DNA from: Siniperca chuatsi
Lineage: Eukaryota; Chordata; Actinopteri; Centrarchiformes; Sinipercidae
Assembly (NCBI RefSeq): GCF_020085105.1
Contig: NC_058059.1
Location: 26,696,971 to 26,760,970, forward strand
Direction of reading: 5' to 3'
DNA: 64,000 bases
The notes below the pieces were generated by a model, which saw only the letters and a program-made list of their open reading frames with translations, ran no database searches and was not told the origin of the DNA. Shown piece by piece: positions 49,501-60,490 of the stretch (its first letter is position 1; each line of letters starts with the position of its first letter). Position numbers and translations under genes: made by a program.

Positions 49501-52500
49501 AGCATAATGACCATTGTGGGAATCCTGCAGTAATGTCTATTCTAATGACTATTGAGCTCTTATTAACATATAATGTGGTAATTGCAGATAATCAGGATGA
49601 GGCGTGGTGCACAACAAACTTCCTCAGTCACGCCGCCTTACAGTTGGCTGTGGTGATCAGGGCGGAGCTGCTGGAGGTGATGCAGCGAATAGAGCTTCCT
49701 GTTTCTCCTCCTGCTTTTGGATGCCAAGACAACTGCACAAATATCAAGCGTGCTCTCATCTCTGGCTTCTTCCTCAAAGTAAACACCCTGCTTTCTTAAA
49801 ACTGTGTGATAGAAATTTAATCAGTTGCCTCTTCCTTTAATGCCTTTTATTTGTTAACCTCCCTTATATTTATGCTATTTTTAGCCTTGCTAGTGTAGTG
49901 CTGGGTGATAATTCAATATTATTGTTATTGGAATAATGAAATTTAAACTGGGTGTGAACACCTACTGTGGAACTGGAACTTCATCCACAGTGGGACTCTG
50001 ATAAAGCAGTTGACACGGAGGCAGGGATGTAATATAATTATAGTTCAAATGTGCTCCACCAGCACATTAAATCAAATACCTTCACAATTGGAAAACTAGG
50101 TATAAACATGAAAATCATAACAAATATGAGTATGACGATAGACTTACTTTCATCACAAATACAACTAAAATCACTGCACAGTAGGCAAGCTTAATGAGCC
50201 ATGCAGCCTACGGACATCATTAAACAGATTTTATAAAGGAACAGCGACTAGCCATGTAAATATACAATAAACCATCAAGTGAGGAAAGAAACCTGGTTAT
50301 CGTAGAATAATGAAAACATATGCTTACAATCTTCACGAATGCACACAGAACGTCCACACTCCCTTACTGCTTGCAACAACCAGCAGAGCAGACAGTCTCT
50401 GAATGACCATGTGGCTACACAGCCGTTGCACAGGCAGCAGCCCCCCATACTGACCAAATGGCCTTAACTGCTCTCCACTTGAGAGATGTTGGAAGGCTGT
50501 AACTTGGAGCTTCTGAGGGAATTCAGCACAATCATATATTGACTTTCAGCAGAATCATATTGTAATAATATGATGTTAGCATTCCCCAAATTTCTGTGAG
50601 CTATAAATTTCTACTAACAAAATTAATTGTTAGCGGGGGGGTTTCATGTACAAATAGTTTGGCCTCATGTAATGTACAACATTTAAGTTTTGGATTATTT
50701 AGTGTTTGATTTTGCAAACATTTGCCATGTGGTGATATATATCGATATCAGAAAATATCATTTTCATATTATTATTTCAACTATATCGTCTAGCTCTATG
50801 CTAGCGGTGTGGCTCTAGTAATGGAACACCATTTTAGTCCAGAGTGAAATATCTCTACAGAAACTGAGTGGATTGCAGTGGAATGTTATACCGACGTTCG
50901 TGGTCACCAGAGGATAGAATCTTAATGATCCCCTGACTCTTCCACTAGTGTCACCAGCAGGTTGACATTTGTGGTTTTTAGTGAAATGTCTCAACAACTA
51001 TTAGATGGAATGCCAGAAAATTTGGTTCACACATTCACGTCCGCCTCTGGATGAATTGTAGTAATTTTGTTGGTCTCGTTGCACTGTCTCTCTCCATGTT
51101 TGTGTTATTAGAGTGCTTTAGAGTAGCTCTGACCAGCAGGGCTTGTTGAAGGCACTCTGTACTGTACTGTAGGTAATTTGACTGTTCATTCTGAAAAACA
51201 AAGTCCCCCAAAAAAGTCAAGGTGACACTGAAATGTTTACTTGAAAAATCAAATAGAATTTTCACCTGCATGTTATTCATGCAAATTAGTTGTTGCGTTT
51301 AGCTGTTAGTCCCAAACAGCTGATGTACAGATATTGGTTTTAGTTAGCTAACGAATGCACTGACCATGTGTGTTTGGAGAAATAATTTGCTTTGCAGTTC
51401 TGTCTGAACACACCTTAAGAAGCTTCCATGGACAACGTAAACTACTGATCATTTACATGATGAATATGTGATCACCTGTCTTTTTTAAATAGGACAATGT
51501 GGAACCTAATATTAGAAAACCAGTGTATTGGTCTAACCCCACTTTTCATATCACACCTTCCGTAGTGTTTATTACTGTTTTACTAAAATCTTGACTCGAT
51601 TCAACACGTCTTTCTTTGACAAGTTTCAATCCTTCACACCTCCTCCCATGTTTTCTTACTTTGTTGATGATGATAAATGTTGTTATTATCCTCTTCAGGT
51701 CTCTCATGATGTGGATGGTTCAGGTAACTACCTCCTGCTAACTCACCGGCATGTGGCTCACCTGCATCCCTTCTCTTCCTACCTGTGTCGCCAGCCGTGC
51801 CCCAACCCCCCCAGCTGGGTCCTCTACCACGAATTCACCATCTCCCGCGATAACTGCATCCGCATCGCCTCCGAAGTCCACCCTCAGATGTGAGTCAAAC
51901 CGTGAGGTTTTTAGATGTGCAAGCTACTGTCGAGCAGTTAGGTGAAAAAGCACAGTTTATTTGCTCCCATGCACAGTGTCCACGTGACTCGGCTCTGTAA
52001 TAATACAACAAACTGACTATCCTCAGTAAATGCAGTTATCATTATAAACTCTGAACCGCTGTCGTTCCTGCTCACCTAGCATTAGCCATTTTTTCTCGTG
52101 AGTAGGAATGGGTATCGTTAGGATTTTATTGATACTACTGTTGGGATTACCAATGGGTAAAGGGGCACCAAATTGTGTTGGTGCAATTAATTGAATTTGG
52201 CTATCAAAATGATCAAAGATAATGATAAATAATAACTTTAAAGAATAAAGTTGTCGGGGGGGGCACCACCCTTAAACAAGGGAAAGGATAGCTTGAAACA
52301 GTCTCAAATACAAATACACTAAACTATCAATTTGAAACTCAGATTAATAATTAAATGAATAACTATAACCAAATTACCATTGATAGCTAGTAGGTTGAAG
52401 GATTTGGAGTTCAGCATAGAAGAGGTTGGCAAATTATTCACTCTTGTGCAACATTAAAGAAACCAGCATAATTATACACAAGCATTTATTAAAAGATAAA

Positions 52501-55251
52501 CAAATCAAAAACACACAATATGAAGTCTAACTAAACTGTACTAACTAAAGAACACAAGGGTTTGTGTCTGTGCGTGAGAGAGGCAGAGCGTGTGTGTGTG
52601 TTTGTGTGCGCGGGAGTGTTGGCAGCGCTGTAGACGAAGCCAGGTGGAAAGATGGTAAATGGACTATACTTGTATCCAACTACTCAAAGCGCTTCACACT
52701 ACAAGTCACATTCACCCACTGATGGCAGGTGCCAACTGCTCATCAGTTCAAAGAAACTAACTCATTCACACACTGAAGGCACAGCCCTCGGGAGCCCTGT
52801 ATATATATACTTTTGCTACAACTGCTTGCTGCCAGACACCTGGCAGCTCTTCTGCGCAGACAGCTGAGCAATATTTACCCTGATGGAGGTGGCAGTTGAG
52901 ACCCTCAGTATAGATTCAAGATGGACAACACTAAGGCTGGACCTGTACTTTGATTTGTTCATAGTGTTTTTCACAAAGGTATGTACTTCTGAAACACATG
53001 ATCCGATTGAACATTTTGGAGCTTTGGAGCTGTGGGAAGGATGGTGGTAATTCTCTCAGAAATTACCCAATCATGTCCTTGTGCACTGTGTGCATTGAAG
53101 TCACCACAACGCTGATCAAATTCCTGCTGTAGTTTCTCAGTGGCAGCAGCATATTCATTACCACTGAAAGCTGTGCCCTCCTCCACAAGAGACCTGCATG
53201 TCAGCATGCCTGGGCCTTCGAGCTAGCCTGGGCCTTGGAGATACAGGTTATGGATGTTCAGCTCCTGTGTTATGTCCACCAAGAATGCAAGGTCCATCAC
53301 CCATTTTAGATGCTATTTCCTAACTGTATGTTCACTGGGTGTCTGGTGTTGAATAATGATGGATTATGAGTTAACTGTTTGAGTCAAGCATAGAGGCTTT
53401 ATTATGTGTATTATTAGCTTATCATTTAGAAAGTTATAACTGGCAGGTGAGACATTTCTTCATGCTAATAATAACTTAAGCCTATATAGCTAGCTGTTAA
53501 AGTAACAGGAAGTGTCCTCCTTTCTTAGCTTATTGGAATGCAGTCAGTTCAAAGGCCTTTAGTAATGTTAACTTATTTACATGAGAGTAACTGAAGGAAC
53601 GTAATTCAGCATGTGTGTCAGTCTTACCACTCATAAAGTACAGGTTTTGCAATGCTGTCAAAGTCATTGTGTCATTGTGTTTAAACCTCCCAGCCATTCT
53701 ATATGGCTGGGAGGTTTAAACTTTTTACATAAACTAAACGGGGCTCCGTCTGTGGTTATCCCTGCCAGTCTATTCCATGGAAGCCCAGCGCGCTCAATCG
53801 AGTCACACAGTATCTGAAATATATATCGTTGGTAATGGTACAGCCATCAAAAATGGTGTGTATTAATTTGATAAATCACTAATCCGCTCTTACACTGTGT
53901 TCGCAGAGAGAGAGAGACATTGCCGAACAAGCTTTTCTTTTCTGGACAGACAATATTAGCGACTTGCAGCATGCAATCCTTCAGAAACTGCCCTTCGGTA
54001 AACGGTTTTCCTGCTTTGGCAATCAACTCATTCACCACATCACTTACTTCAAGTGCCGTATCAGACTCCTTTTTGGCTTTCTGGGAGAGATTTTAATCAG
54101 GAAATATAGGTTACAGTGTGTGATTCAACAGATTCATGCAGTTCGAAGAAGATTTTGCATTGAAACAGTAATTAGTTAATTTGTCCATTTTTTCATTGAC
54201 GAAAAATGGAATACATTTCATCATAGTTCTTGTTTTTAAAGGTTACTTTTAATTTTGTTTTAGTCTTATTTTCGTTGTGAAAAATAGGTTGTCAACAAAC
54301 ATTTTTCATCATAGTTTTCATTGACGAAATTAACACTGAGTCAAGCCAACTGTTGGTTTTAGGAAGAGTTAGGTCTTGGAACGTAAGTGGTGTAGGTAAG
54401 AATATTTTTTAACTTTGAACAGAGCCAGGCTAGCTTTTTCCCCCTGCTTAAATTCTTTATGCTAAGCTTGGCTCGCCTCCTGGCTCCAGGAATGCCATTA
54501 AGTGTATTTCCCAAAATGTTCAGTTTTATTTATATAGCGCCAATTCATAACAGAAGTTATCTCATTGCACTTTTCCTATAGAGCATAAACTTCCTTTAAG
54601 AGGCAGAAACCTCGGGCAGAACAAGACTCAATGGTGGGCGGCCACCCAACTTTATCTTTAGATAATGTGTCTCTGAGGTGTTTGGGGCCAAGTACAATAA
54701 CTTCAGTTTTGTTAGAGTTTACCATCAGAAAGTTGCAGGTCATCCAGGTTTTTATGTCCTTAAGGCATGCTTGAAGTTTAGTTAACTGATTAGTTTCATC
54801 TGGCTTGATCGATAGATATAATTGGGTATCATCTGCATAACAATGAAAGTTTATGGAGTGTTTCCTAATAATATTGCCTAGAAGAAGCATATCTAAGGCG
54901 AACTGTTCCTTTAATGAATATTTCAGCTTCAGCTTTCAGCTGAGGACCACTTACTGGACTTTAGGTTTTTATTTTAAAAATAAAAGGCCAGTATAAACCT
55001 AATATAAAGAAAATGCATTCTCTTCCTCACCTCTCTGCTGTAGGCTTGTGGAGCTGGCCCCTCAGTACTACCTGGGAAACTTGCCATCAAGTGACGGCAA
55101 AGATCTGCTGATGGAGCTGAGGCAGAATCTGGAGCCACATGCATACGAGCAGGACGGAGTGTCAGACGAGCACAGCAGGACTCACAGAGACGCAGATGGG
55201 ACGGGAGAGACTCACAATCAGTCCAGCACAGAGCTCTGTGTTGTCCAATGA
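35173..55251 (+). CDS. dqx1: DEAQ-box RNA helicase-like protein DQX1
   Basis: Member of the DEAH/RHA-type SF2 helicase group, with divergent motifs. Eleven exons: 35173-35514, 42687-42880, 44539-44992, 46714-47019, 47359-47458, 47851-48009, 48732-48923, 49158-49283, 49588-49778, 51699-51889, 55044-55251 (stop TGA 55249-55251). All have AG/GT borders and phases that sum to 820 codons; human is shorter, about 717. Order: acidic Gly-rich N-terminus, [14 protein letters not shown], Walker A GAGKSTQ (about 108-114), motif II DELQ (about 205-208), VYNPQIRAN, then the helicase-associated C-terminal region with [22 protein letters not shown] and a CVVQ end. The start is taken at 35173 because an in-frame TAA lies at 35113. 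Motif III and the QRxGRxGR motif are not recognisable. Confidence 0.95.
36445..36669. mobile_element. Complete short hAT-type MITE (225 bp)
   Basis: Both termini are present and inverted: CAGTGGTGGAAG at 36445 and TTCCACCACTG ending at 36669. The flanks ATAGTCAA (36437-36444) and ATAGCCAG (36670-36677) match at 6 of 8 positions, consistent with an aged 8-bp hAT target duplication. Non-coding; sits in dqx1 intron 1 (between the first two coding exons). Confidence 0.75.
37034..38729 (-). pseudogene. 5'-truncated RTE-type LINE with target duplication
   Basis: Minus strand, between the first two coding exons of dqx1. A long frame (38228-37080) gives the RT domain: [52 protein letters not shown], the catalytic [11 protein letters not shown] and [13 protein letters not shown], then the C-terminal [14 protein letters not shown] typical of RTE clade. 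The upstream frame (38743-38234) covers [17 protein letters not shown] to NKGDVQSC, and one lost base near 38250 shifts it out of phase. The endonuclease domain is missing (5' truncation). The insertion is bounded by the 17-bp direct repeat ATGTTGCATGCCACAGT at 37017-37033 and 38730-38746. Confidence 0.9.
39990..41095 (-). pseudogene. L2-like LINE reverse-transcriptase remnant
   Basis: Minus strand, dqx1 first coding intron. Reads [35 protein letters not shown], then a premature TGA (40832-40830) just before VPQGSVLG, then [77 protein letters not shown], and the end '[14 protein letters not shown]'-like after another shift. The active-site box is NADD rather than YADD. Truncated at the 5' side and inactive. 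Confidence 0.85.
41690..41822 (+). repeat. LINE 3' tail ending in (ATTCTG)-type units
   Basis: Ends 'ccccttggggataaataaag' followed by TATTTCTGATTCTGATT, the 3' signature of a fish non-LTR element. The upstream 'ctatttctgtgtgcactgac' belongs to the same tail. No coding part remains. Confidence 0.55.
41935..42130 (+). repeat. Second copy of the 'CTGTACACTACCTGC' repeat
   Basis: Contains CAGCTGTTTTAAGTGAAAAA, 'cactgtacactacctgctca' and 'ttagctggtgaagcag'. It parallels the copy at 11040-11210 and the inverted copy at 56660-56870. Class unknown. Confidence 0.5.
43440..43645 (-). repeat. Half-copy of the 'TTAGCTTAGCA' MITE family
   Basis: Has 'caagctagctgtgtcccctc', a run of TAAGC units (43506-43521), 'ccagcttcatatttaacaa', 'gatcctctcatctaactcat', 'gcaagaaagcgagtaagtg' and 'tcaaactattcctttaa'. 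These are the same blocks, in the same order, as the right half of the 62185-62790 element. Confidence 0.55.
45332..45589 (+). repeat. hAT-like MITE 'AGGGCTGAAACGATTAG'
   Basis: Starts AGGGCTGAAACGATTAGTCA and ends TTAGTTGCAACCCT in inverted relation. Both sub-ends carry GATTAGT/AATCAGT palindromic blocks. Related to 33911-34222. Lies in the dqx1 intron between exons 3 and 4. Confidence 0.7.
46523..46564. repeat. (CA)n microsatellite
   Basis: About 21 uninterrupted CA units in a dqx1 intron, 150 bases upstream of exon 4. Confidence 0.97.
48120..48400 (+). repeat. Partial copy of the CAACAAAYCCCAT MITE
   Basis: Carries 'cccacacacaccgtcctgct', 'gccagaaatactcactagag', 'caaatgtggattaatccac' and 'gagagccacagacagagtag'. 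These run collinear with the reverse complement of 60508-60780. Both termini are missing. Confidence 0.6.
50840..51065 (-). repeat. Inverted copy of the 'CCAATAGTTGTTGA' repeat
   Basis: Text such as 'ccccctgactcttccac'-like and 'tcaacaactattagatggaa' is the reverse complement of motifs in the 27520-27830 repeat. Intron of dqx1, non-coding. Confidence 0.45.
52651..52800 (+). repeat. Fish repeat 'ATGGTAAATGGAC...CAAAGCGCTTCACAC'
   Basis: The order ATGGTAAATGGACTATACTT, 'actcaaagcgcttcacacta', 'caagtcacattcacccact' and 'gatggcaggtgccaactgct' is that of a very abundant teleost dispersed repeat. A 71-codon ORF here is a by-product. The class is not assigned. Confidence 0.6.
52965..53330 (-). pseudogene. 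hAT transposase C-terminal fragment
   Basis: Minus strand: [20 protein letters not shown] followed by 'NLYLQG' and, after shifts, [30 protein letters not shown]. This is the dimerisation-side part of the hAT/GTF2IRD2-like transposase family. It probably belongs with the N-terminal piece at 53845-54090 as one broken element. Confidence 0.6.
53680..53720. repeat. Perfect 18-bp hairpin
   Basis: TTTAAACCTCCCAGCCAT (53680-53697) is followed after a 5-base loop (TCTAT) by its exact reverse complement (53703-53720). It lies between the two hAT pieces. No terminator-like U tract or poly(A) context was seen. Confidence 0.95.
53845..54090 (-). pseudogene. hAT transposase N-terminal-middle fragment
   Basis: Minus strand frame 54038-53847: [40 protein letters not shown] and SLSLRT. 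This aligns with IAKNSKPFSEGEFVKECLVD and ALICPDKKGAFEQVPLSRRT of the copy at 62964-64000, at clearly lower identity. Upstream '[15 protein letters not shown]' is also readable. Truncated and frameshifted. Confidence 0.65.
54410..54520. repeat. Fragment of the 'TTAGCTTAGCA' MITE family
   Basis: Has 'aacagagccaggctagcttt', 'tcccccctgctt'-like and 'ctttatgctaagcttggctc', matching the right half of 62185-62790. Confidence 0.5.
54520..54640 (+). repeat. Fish repeat 'TTTATATAGCGCCAATTCA'
   Basis: 'tttatatagcgccaattcat' followed by 'cttttcctatagagcataaa' and 'caagactcaatggtgggcgg' is a common teleost repeat. Here it abuts an L2-like LINE fragment at about 54645. Confidence 0.5.
54645..54905 (-). 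pseudogene. L2-like LINE fragment with intact YADD
   Basis: Minus strand: [51 protein letters not shown] and [17 protein letters not shown]. It is the same family as 39990-41095 at very high similarity, but here the catalytic box is YADD. About 260 bases survive. Confidence 0.8.
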
Positions 55252-56018
55252 GATGTAAGAAGAGACACTAAACACCTACTGTCACTTTATTGTTTGATCT
55301 GAGATTTGGTACTTTGTATAAATTAGTCTGTGAAATCTCATTTGAGGTTGAATCATTTTGATGTGTGATTTCAAATGCACTTTTACTGGAAAACACTAAT
55401 GTACAGTCATTTATTGTTAATATATCTTATATGCAGTGACTTTGGAAAATATTCAAACCTCTTCATTTTCTCCTTGATGTGCTATGTATTGACTTAATTT
55501 TATATTTTATTTAGAATATGTTTTTTATTTAATGAGGGATTTCTGTGTTTCTGTTTGAATAATTCTACAAAAATAGTGTTATGTGTCCAATGATGGCACA
55601 AAAACATCAATTTTAAATTGTAGCACAACAAAAATTGGAAAAAGTGAAGTGGATAGAATACTTTATCAAAGTGTACGTTTTGTTTAAACAGTTGAGATTT
55701 CAGCTAAAGCAATACGCACTACTTCAGTGAGCAGAGACACTGTTATTGGATGACCTTTGACCTCTATGCAGATACCCATGAACAGATGGCTTCTCAGGGT
55801 GATCTGTGATGCGATACTGTACTGTAGCAGTGATGCACAGACCTTCTATTTTCAACTTTTTGATACTGTTTGTATAATGTTTGGATTTCCTGCTTAGATC
55901 TTCATTCTGCCTTTTTCTCTCCAACTTTGTGTCAATTATGAAAAATATTTGTGTAAAGTGGTTTCTTATCGTCCTATTTAATAGGATATGTCTGTCAATA
56001 CAGTACTTCAATACTTCA

Positions 56019-56024
56019 AATAAA
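56019..56024 (+). promoter_or_regulatory. dqx1: Candidate poly(A) signal of dqx1
   Basis: AATAAA lies 0.77 kb after the dqx1 stop, in an AT-rich 3' flank free of other ORFs. It fits the end of the transcript but is unproven. Confidence 0.4.
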
Positions 56025-56659
56025 AGTTTGAAATATCTCAGTGATTTTTCACTTTATAGCTGCCTCAAGTTGCTCCTTTTTAAAGTAGCTTCACTGCATT
56101 TTCTCTGCTTCACTGTCTGTGAAGGTAACAACTCTTATATTAAAGGCAATATACAGATGTTTTTCTCAGTATTCCTGGTTTTGTCCAAGCTGAACTCATG
56201 TCATCAGGTGGCGTGATATGTTTAGAATAACAGTTATAATAAGCAAGATGTAGCAGTTCAGCATATTTGATGAAGTTGTGTGATTGTTGTAATTTTTGGA
56301 TTGAATCCACATGGTTGAATACACTTATTACAAGTCACTTTGGAAAAACCAGCTAAATAAATGTAATGTTATGTAATGACGATTGTCATTACATAGGTTG
56401 CGTAGTATTACACATGATGAGTAAACTAATTAGCGGTGTGGCCCCTTTAAATCCTATACAAAGCCTTCCCTTTTCAGTGAAAATATACTTTACTGTTCTG
56501 CATATTAGAGCAATGTTTGCTCTTGTCCAGACTGTGCTTTGACCCATGCCAGAAACTAATGATTCCATGTCTGGTGTGCAGAAAAACTAATAAGTTGGCC
56601 ATGGAGTCTGAGGCTAAAACATTTATAAATGTATAGTTTGGCTGGACTTTAGCATAGAA

Positions 56660-56870
56660 AGTCTTAATTTATCAGCTCTTTAGCTGCTAAATGATCCACT
56701 ACGTTCTCTGTCTCTCTGCTGTATGGTGCTGGGCAGGTAGTGTACAGTGGCTTTAGCAGACCTTTTTAGCTTGGAAACAGCTGACTGCTGCTGCTTGAAA
56801 AAAAAGGTTGGTAAGAGCACAGTTTGGGGGCTAGAAAACCAAAACAATGCTAAAAACACTCCGCAGAGCT
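56660..56870 (-). repeat. Inverted third copy of the 'CTGTACACTACCTGC' repeat
   Basis: On the minus strand it reads CAGCAGCAGTCAGCTGTTTC, 'cactgtacactacctgccca', 'gcaccatacagcagagag' and 'gatcatttagcagctaaa', matching 11040-11160 and 41935-42040. Located in the gap between the convergent ends of dqx1 and smyd1. Confidence 0.55.
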
Positions 56871-57302
56871 GAGGGGAACTGCACTATTGGGTGATAATTC
56901 TCTGCGAGCGACACTTTACACAGTTTTTCAAACCACAGTTAGTATAAAAAAAGGGCCTTCAAGTGCTTCTTTGGTCTGTTGTGGCTACAGTTCTGTACAG
57001 CAGCAGGTGCTATTCAGACTGCGCATATTAAAACTAGGTCAATAAAAATATAAACAAATGATTAAATGTTTCTCCAGAAATTTACCATACAGTTTTATGT
57101 TGGGAAATAAAATGTACAGACAATATAATTGAATAGTTTACTTAATAAATAACGTGAAGAATCCAAATAATTCATGCTTGGGAAGAGGAGGGGGTGGATG
57201 GACTCGTGACCTCAGTATTTCTAAAATCCTGGCTACAGCCCTGGCTGTCAGCAGTGCTTATTGTTTGTGTGTAAGTGATCACAACACATGTTGTATCCCA
57301 CT

Positions 57303-57308
57303 TTTATT
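57303..57308 (-). promoter_or_regulatory. smyd1: Candidate poly(A) signal of smyd1
   Basis: AATAAA on the minus strand, about 240 bases downstream of the smyd1 stop codon. Confidence 0.4.
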
Positions 57309-57544
57309 GTAGATACTGTACATCTGCACATGTTGGTTTGAACAGAACAGTGTATCATCAGACATACTGATTCAGAGACGCAGCACAGGGCCTGAGTGCA
57401 GAGCTTTAGAGGACATACTGAACATGTACATGTCAGTGAACAGTTAGACATGCGTCAGAACATCAGCATGTTATCATTTTTCAATGACAGGATCTTCAGG
57501 GGTGAAGCTGATTATTGCTTGTGGAAGAGGCCTTTGGTCTTTGA

Positions 57545-58984
57545 TCAGTGGAGGAGCGGCTGGCTTTGAGCTGGTTTCTTCAGAGCAGCATCCCTCATGG
57601 TGTGGTACACATACTCATTCTTCTTGAACATCTTCAGCTCTATCTCAGTCTGCATGCGCATGGACTGAAGGCATAAAAAAGCAAGATTACTGGGAGTACT
57701 GTGCTTACAATATCAAACTATACTTAAATATTTTACATTTTTACCACTCAGTTTGTAGAAACTATATTTCAATGTGCAGTTATTATGCTAAAGTCACAGC
57801 TTGATACATAAAAGTAAACTACTGCATAACGTACCTCCAGGTCTCTGGTGATGGCGTGGTTGGGTCCATGGGTGACCATGAGGATGCCGTAGGCCTTGCA
57901 GATCATACCATGACCCACCTCTATTTGCCCTGCATGCCAGTGGGTGACACCTGCCCGCATGATGGCCATGCCCAACTGGGCGTTGTTGGGGTGGTACAAC
58001 TTCCTGTTGGGGGGGGGGGAGTTACAGAGTGCAGTGGATCAGTTCACTTTTTGAAGCTGTGTAAACCGTTTTTTTGTGAATCAGAAACATAAAATCAAGA
58101 GCAATGGATTAGTTTGCTGGTAAATCAGGGTTGGTATGTCAGAGGTTCCAGTATTAAAACTGGAAAACTGGCAAACTATACATAAACATTATCTACGGGG
58201 AAATTCAGGGTTCAAGAGGTTAATGTTATAGGCTGAAGACAACATTGATTTTTAAGTGTATTTCTGTTTATTTGGTCCTGATATGAAAACTGAAGAATGG
58301 GAATAGGATGAACTGAAGGCTGAGGGTAAAGTACAGTATATGATGCTTGAAGATGGATTACATGAATGCTTTCAGACAATATAAAGCCAGACTGTGACAA
58401 CCCACAGCAGTGCCAATATCTCATAGCACTGTCTCTCATATTATTGGTTTATTAGACTCTTTCATTAGCGCATGTCATTTATTCACCTGACTATGGGGAC
58501 ATGCAGTTTACTGGCACTGTCAGTCTGGGTGGAGCATGTATGGTTTTTCCCCAAGACCTCTGCTCATATCCCATAGTTCAAGACGAGTTCAAACACACAT
58601 ATCATGACTGCGACTCTAAATAAGCAAATCAGGTGTAAATTAGTGTTAAACAGTAACACTGTAACAACCTCATCAGTCTTCAGTAGACTGAGTTTTAGAA
58701 TTTTGAGTTTACTTTTAGAAAGACACTTTTAGAGTTTTAGAATCAGCATATAATGTTAAAATATTATGTGAAGTAAATACTTACATTTATTAAGTATAGT
58801 ACTTTACAAATGCAATAATTTGATTAACCAGTTTTTATAATATTTACTTTAATAGTTCCATTTTGTGAGAGGCAACATTTCACAGTATAGTATTGTACTT
58901 TTTACTCCAATACATTTATTTGAGTTACTAATACAAACCCCATACAGAGACCCAAACCAGCAGTGAATGTATCTGCTGACAAGT

Positions 58985-59025
<41 letters not shown>

Positions 59026-60410
59026 CACAGCCTGATGGATCTTCTTCCTCCATTGTTGTCTAGAAACTATTAAAACCCATCAGCGAGCCGCTCTGTTGCT
59101 CTGGGTGACATGTTCCTTCATCACCATGAACACACACACTGTAGTTTATTCTGACTCCGCCCCACACACACCGTGCTTGATTTGACAGGTATTTAATATG
59201 TTGGATTAGACAAAAACATTCTTGTTGTTATTTTTAGTTTTTAAACTGATTTTCCAGAAAAATATACTATGTCACTATATATCAGTATTGCGATTTACAA
59301 AATGACATACGCCATGATAGAAGATTTTATCCATATCTCCCACTCCTAAATTACAGTCTAAGATTTTACATGCAAAACATGCACTGACCTTCTAATATTT
59401 GATTAATTGAGTTTAATCTAGCCAGGAGTATATATGCGCAGTTAGAACATCAGCATCATTCAAATACCTACATGATTATTGTATGTTGTATTAGAGTGTG
59501 ATTACATAGAATGGGGTTTTCTCCTACCCCACAGTAAAGTGCAGGGGTTCAATGCTAATTTAGAGTGAGAGAGGGAATTGCTATGCTTATTATACTGGTC
59601 TTGTCTCATCTCAGACAGGATACCTAGTGTCTTCAGTGTAATCATGGATATGTGCACTTACATGTATCCCTCCACCATCCTGCGGGCATAGTCTGCAGCC
59701 TCAGAGAAGAACTGCAGGTATGAAAGCACCTCACTGCCGATGCTGAGCACACGCAGCTTGTACAGGTGAGTGTCAGCCAGGACGTTCTCCTGCTTCTCCA
59801 GACACTCACGACACAACTTCACCACCTGAGACAGGACCGACAAAACACGGGGGAAAGACACGTTGGACAGAAGAAGGTGAAGCGTTCAGTGAAAGATAAT
59901 AAGAGAGAAGGAAATTAAGAAAAGCTGAAAGTAGTGCTTGCATACCTTGTGGTAATCCTTCTCAGTACGGGACCTCTCAATCTTCTCCAGACACTCTTTA
60001 CTGAAGGCAGTCACCTCTTTCACCTTATCAGCAGAGGGCTGAGAGGGAGACACACCGACAAAACAGCTAACAGGAATATATAGTATTATCATAATCATAA
60101 AAATGATATAAAGAAATGAAAAAGTTTCTGTATTTTGTGTGACATGTTATCATATGTAAACCCAGCTGAAATCCCTCTTTGGTGCACAGTAACATTTCCT
60201 GTGTCCTCACTCACTTTGTTCCCCTCGCTCTCTGCGGCAGCCATCATCAGGTCGTCCTTGATGTGCTGGCTGCAGTGTTCGCAGGTGCACTCAAAGTGGA
60301 AATGCTCCTTCAGCTTCTTCTGGCGGTCAGCAGACAGGTTGAGAAAGTCCACGTAGCTGACGGTCAGCTCCTCACCCTCAGGGATTTTCCCCAACGCTCG
60401 CAGCTCGATC
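57545..60410 (-). CDS. smyd1: SET/MYND lysine methyltransferase SMYD1, 3' exons (partial)
   Basis: Heart and skeletal-muscle methyltransferase and myosin-chaperone partner in vertebrates. Exons in transcript order: 60410-60215, 60038-59946, 59825-59662, 58003-57835, 57664-57545 (stop TGA 57547-57545), about 246 residues, phases consistent. The first exon shows IELRALGKIPEGEELTVSYV (end of SET, with the catalytic-site Tyr) and the post-SET zinc cysteines ECTCEHC. Later exons give VVKLCRECLEKQENVLADTH, HPNNAQLGMAIMRAGVTHWH and GHGMICKAYGILMVTHGPNH, which form the C-terminal TPR-like domain. The end QSQPLLH is shorter than human. MYND and most of SET would lie beyond 64000. Which fish paralogue (1a or 1b) it is cannot be decided from this part. 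Confidence 0.95.
58780..58935 (-). repeat. hAT-type MITE fragment
   Basis: 'gtactttttactccaataca' and 'tttgagttactaatacaaac' match the terminal part of the CAGTGGTGG MITE family. Truncated; lies directly beside the next MITE in smyd1's intron. Confidence 0.5.
58936..59175 (+). repeat. CAACAAAYCCCAT MITE, partial, with (GT)n
   Basis: Collinear with the reverse complement of 60745-60985. 'gacccaaaccagcagtgaat' is followed by a (GT)n tract (58987-59023), 'cagcctgatggatcttcttc' and a 52-base stretch at 59106-59157 that is the exact reverse complement of 60781-60832. Located in the smyd1 intron downstream (in transcript sense) of exon 59825-59662. Confidence 0.8.
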
Positions 60411-60490
60411 CTGGGACAGAGGAGGACAGAACGGGGTCGGGTTTTCTGGATCTGATAATACATGTTTTATAGTTTATGCTTTATTATTAT

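Noticed and set aside
49898..50805. Element bounded by 'gtgctgggtgataattcaat' and 'tatatcgtctagctctat'
   Set aside because: The ends resemble a fish 'GCTGGGCGATAT' repeat in inverted orientation, but similarity is too weak by eye to define it.
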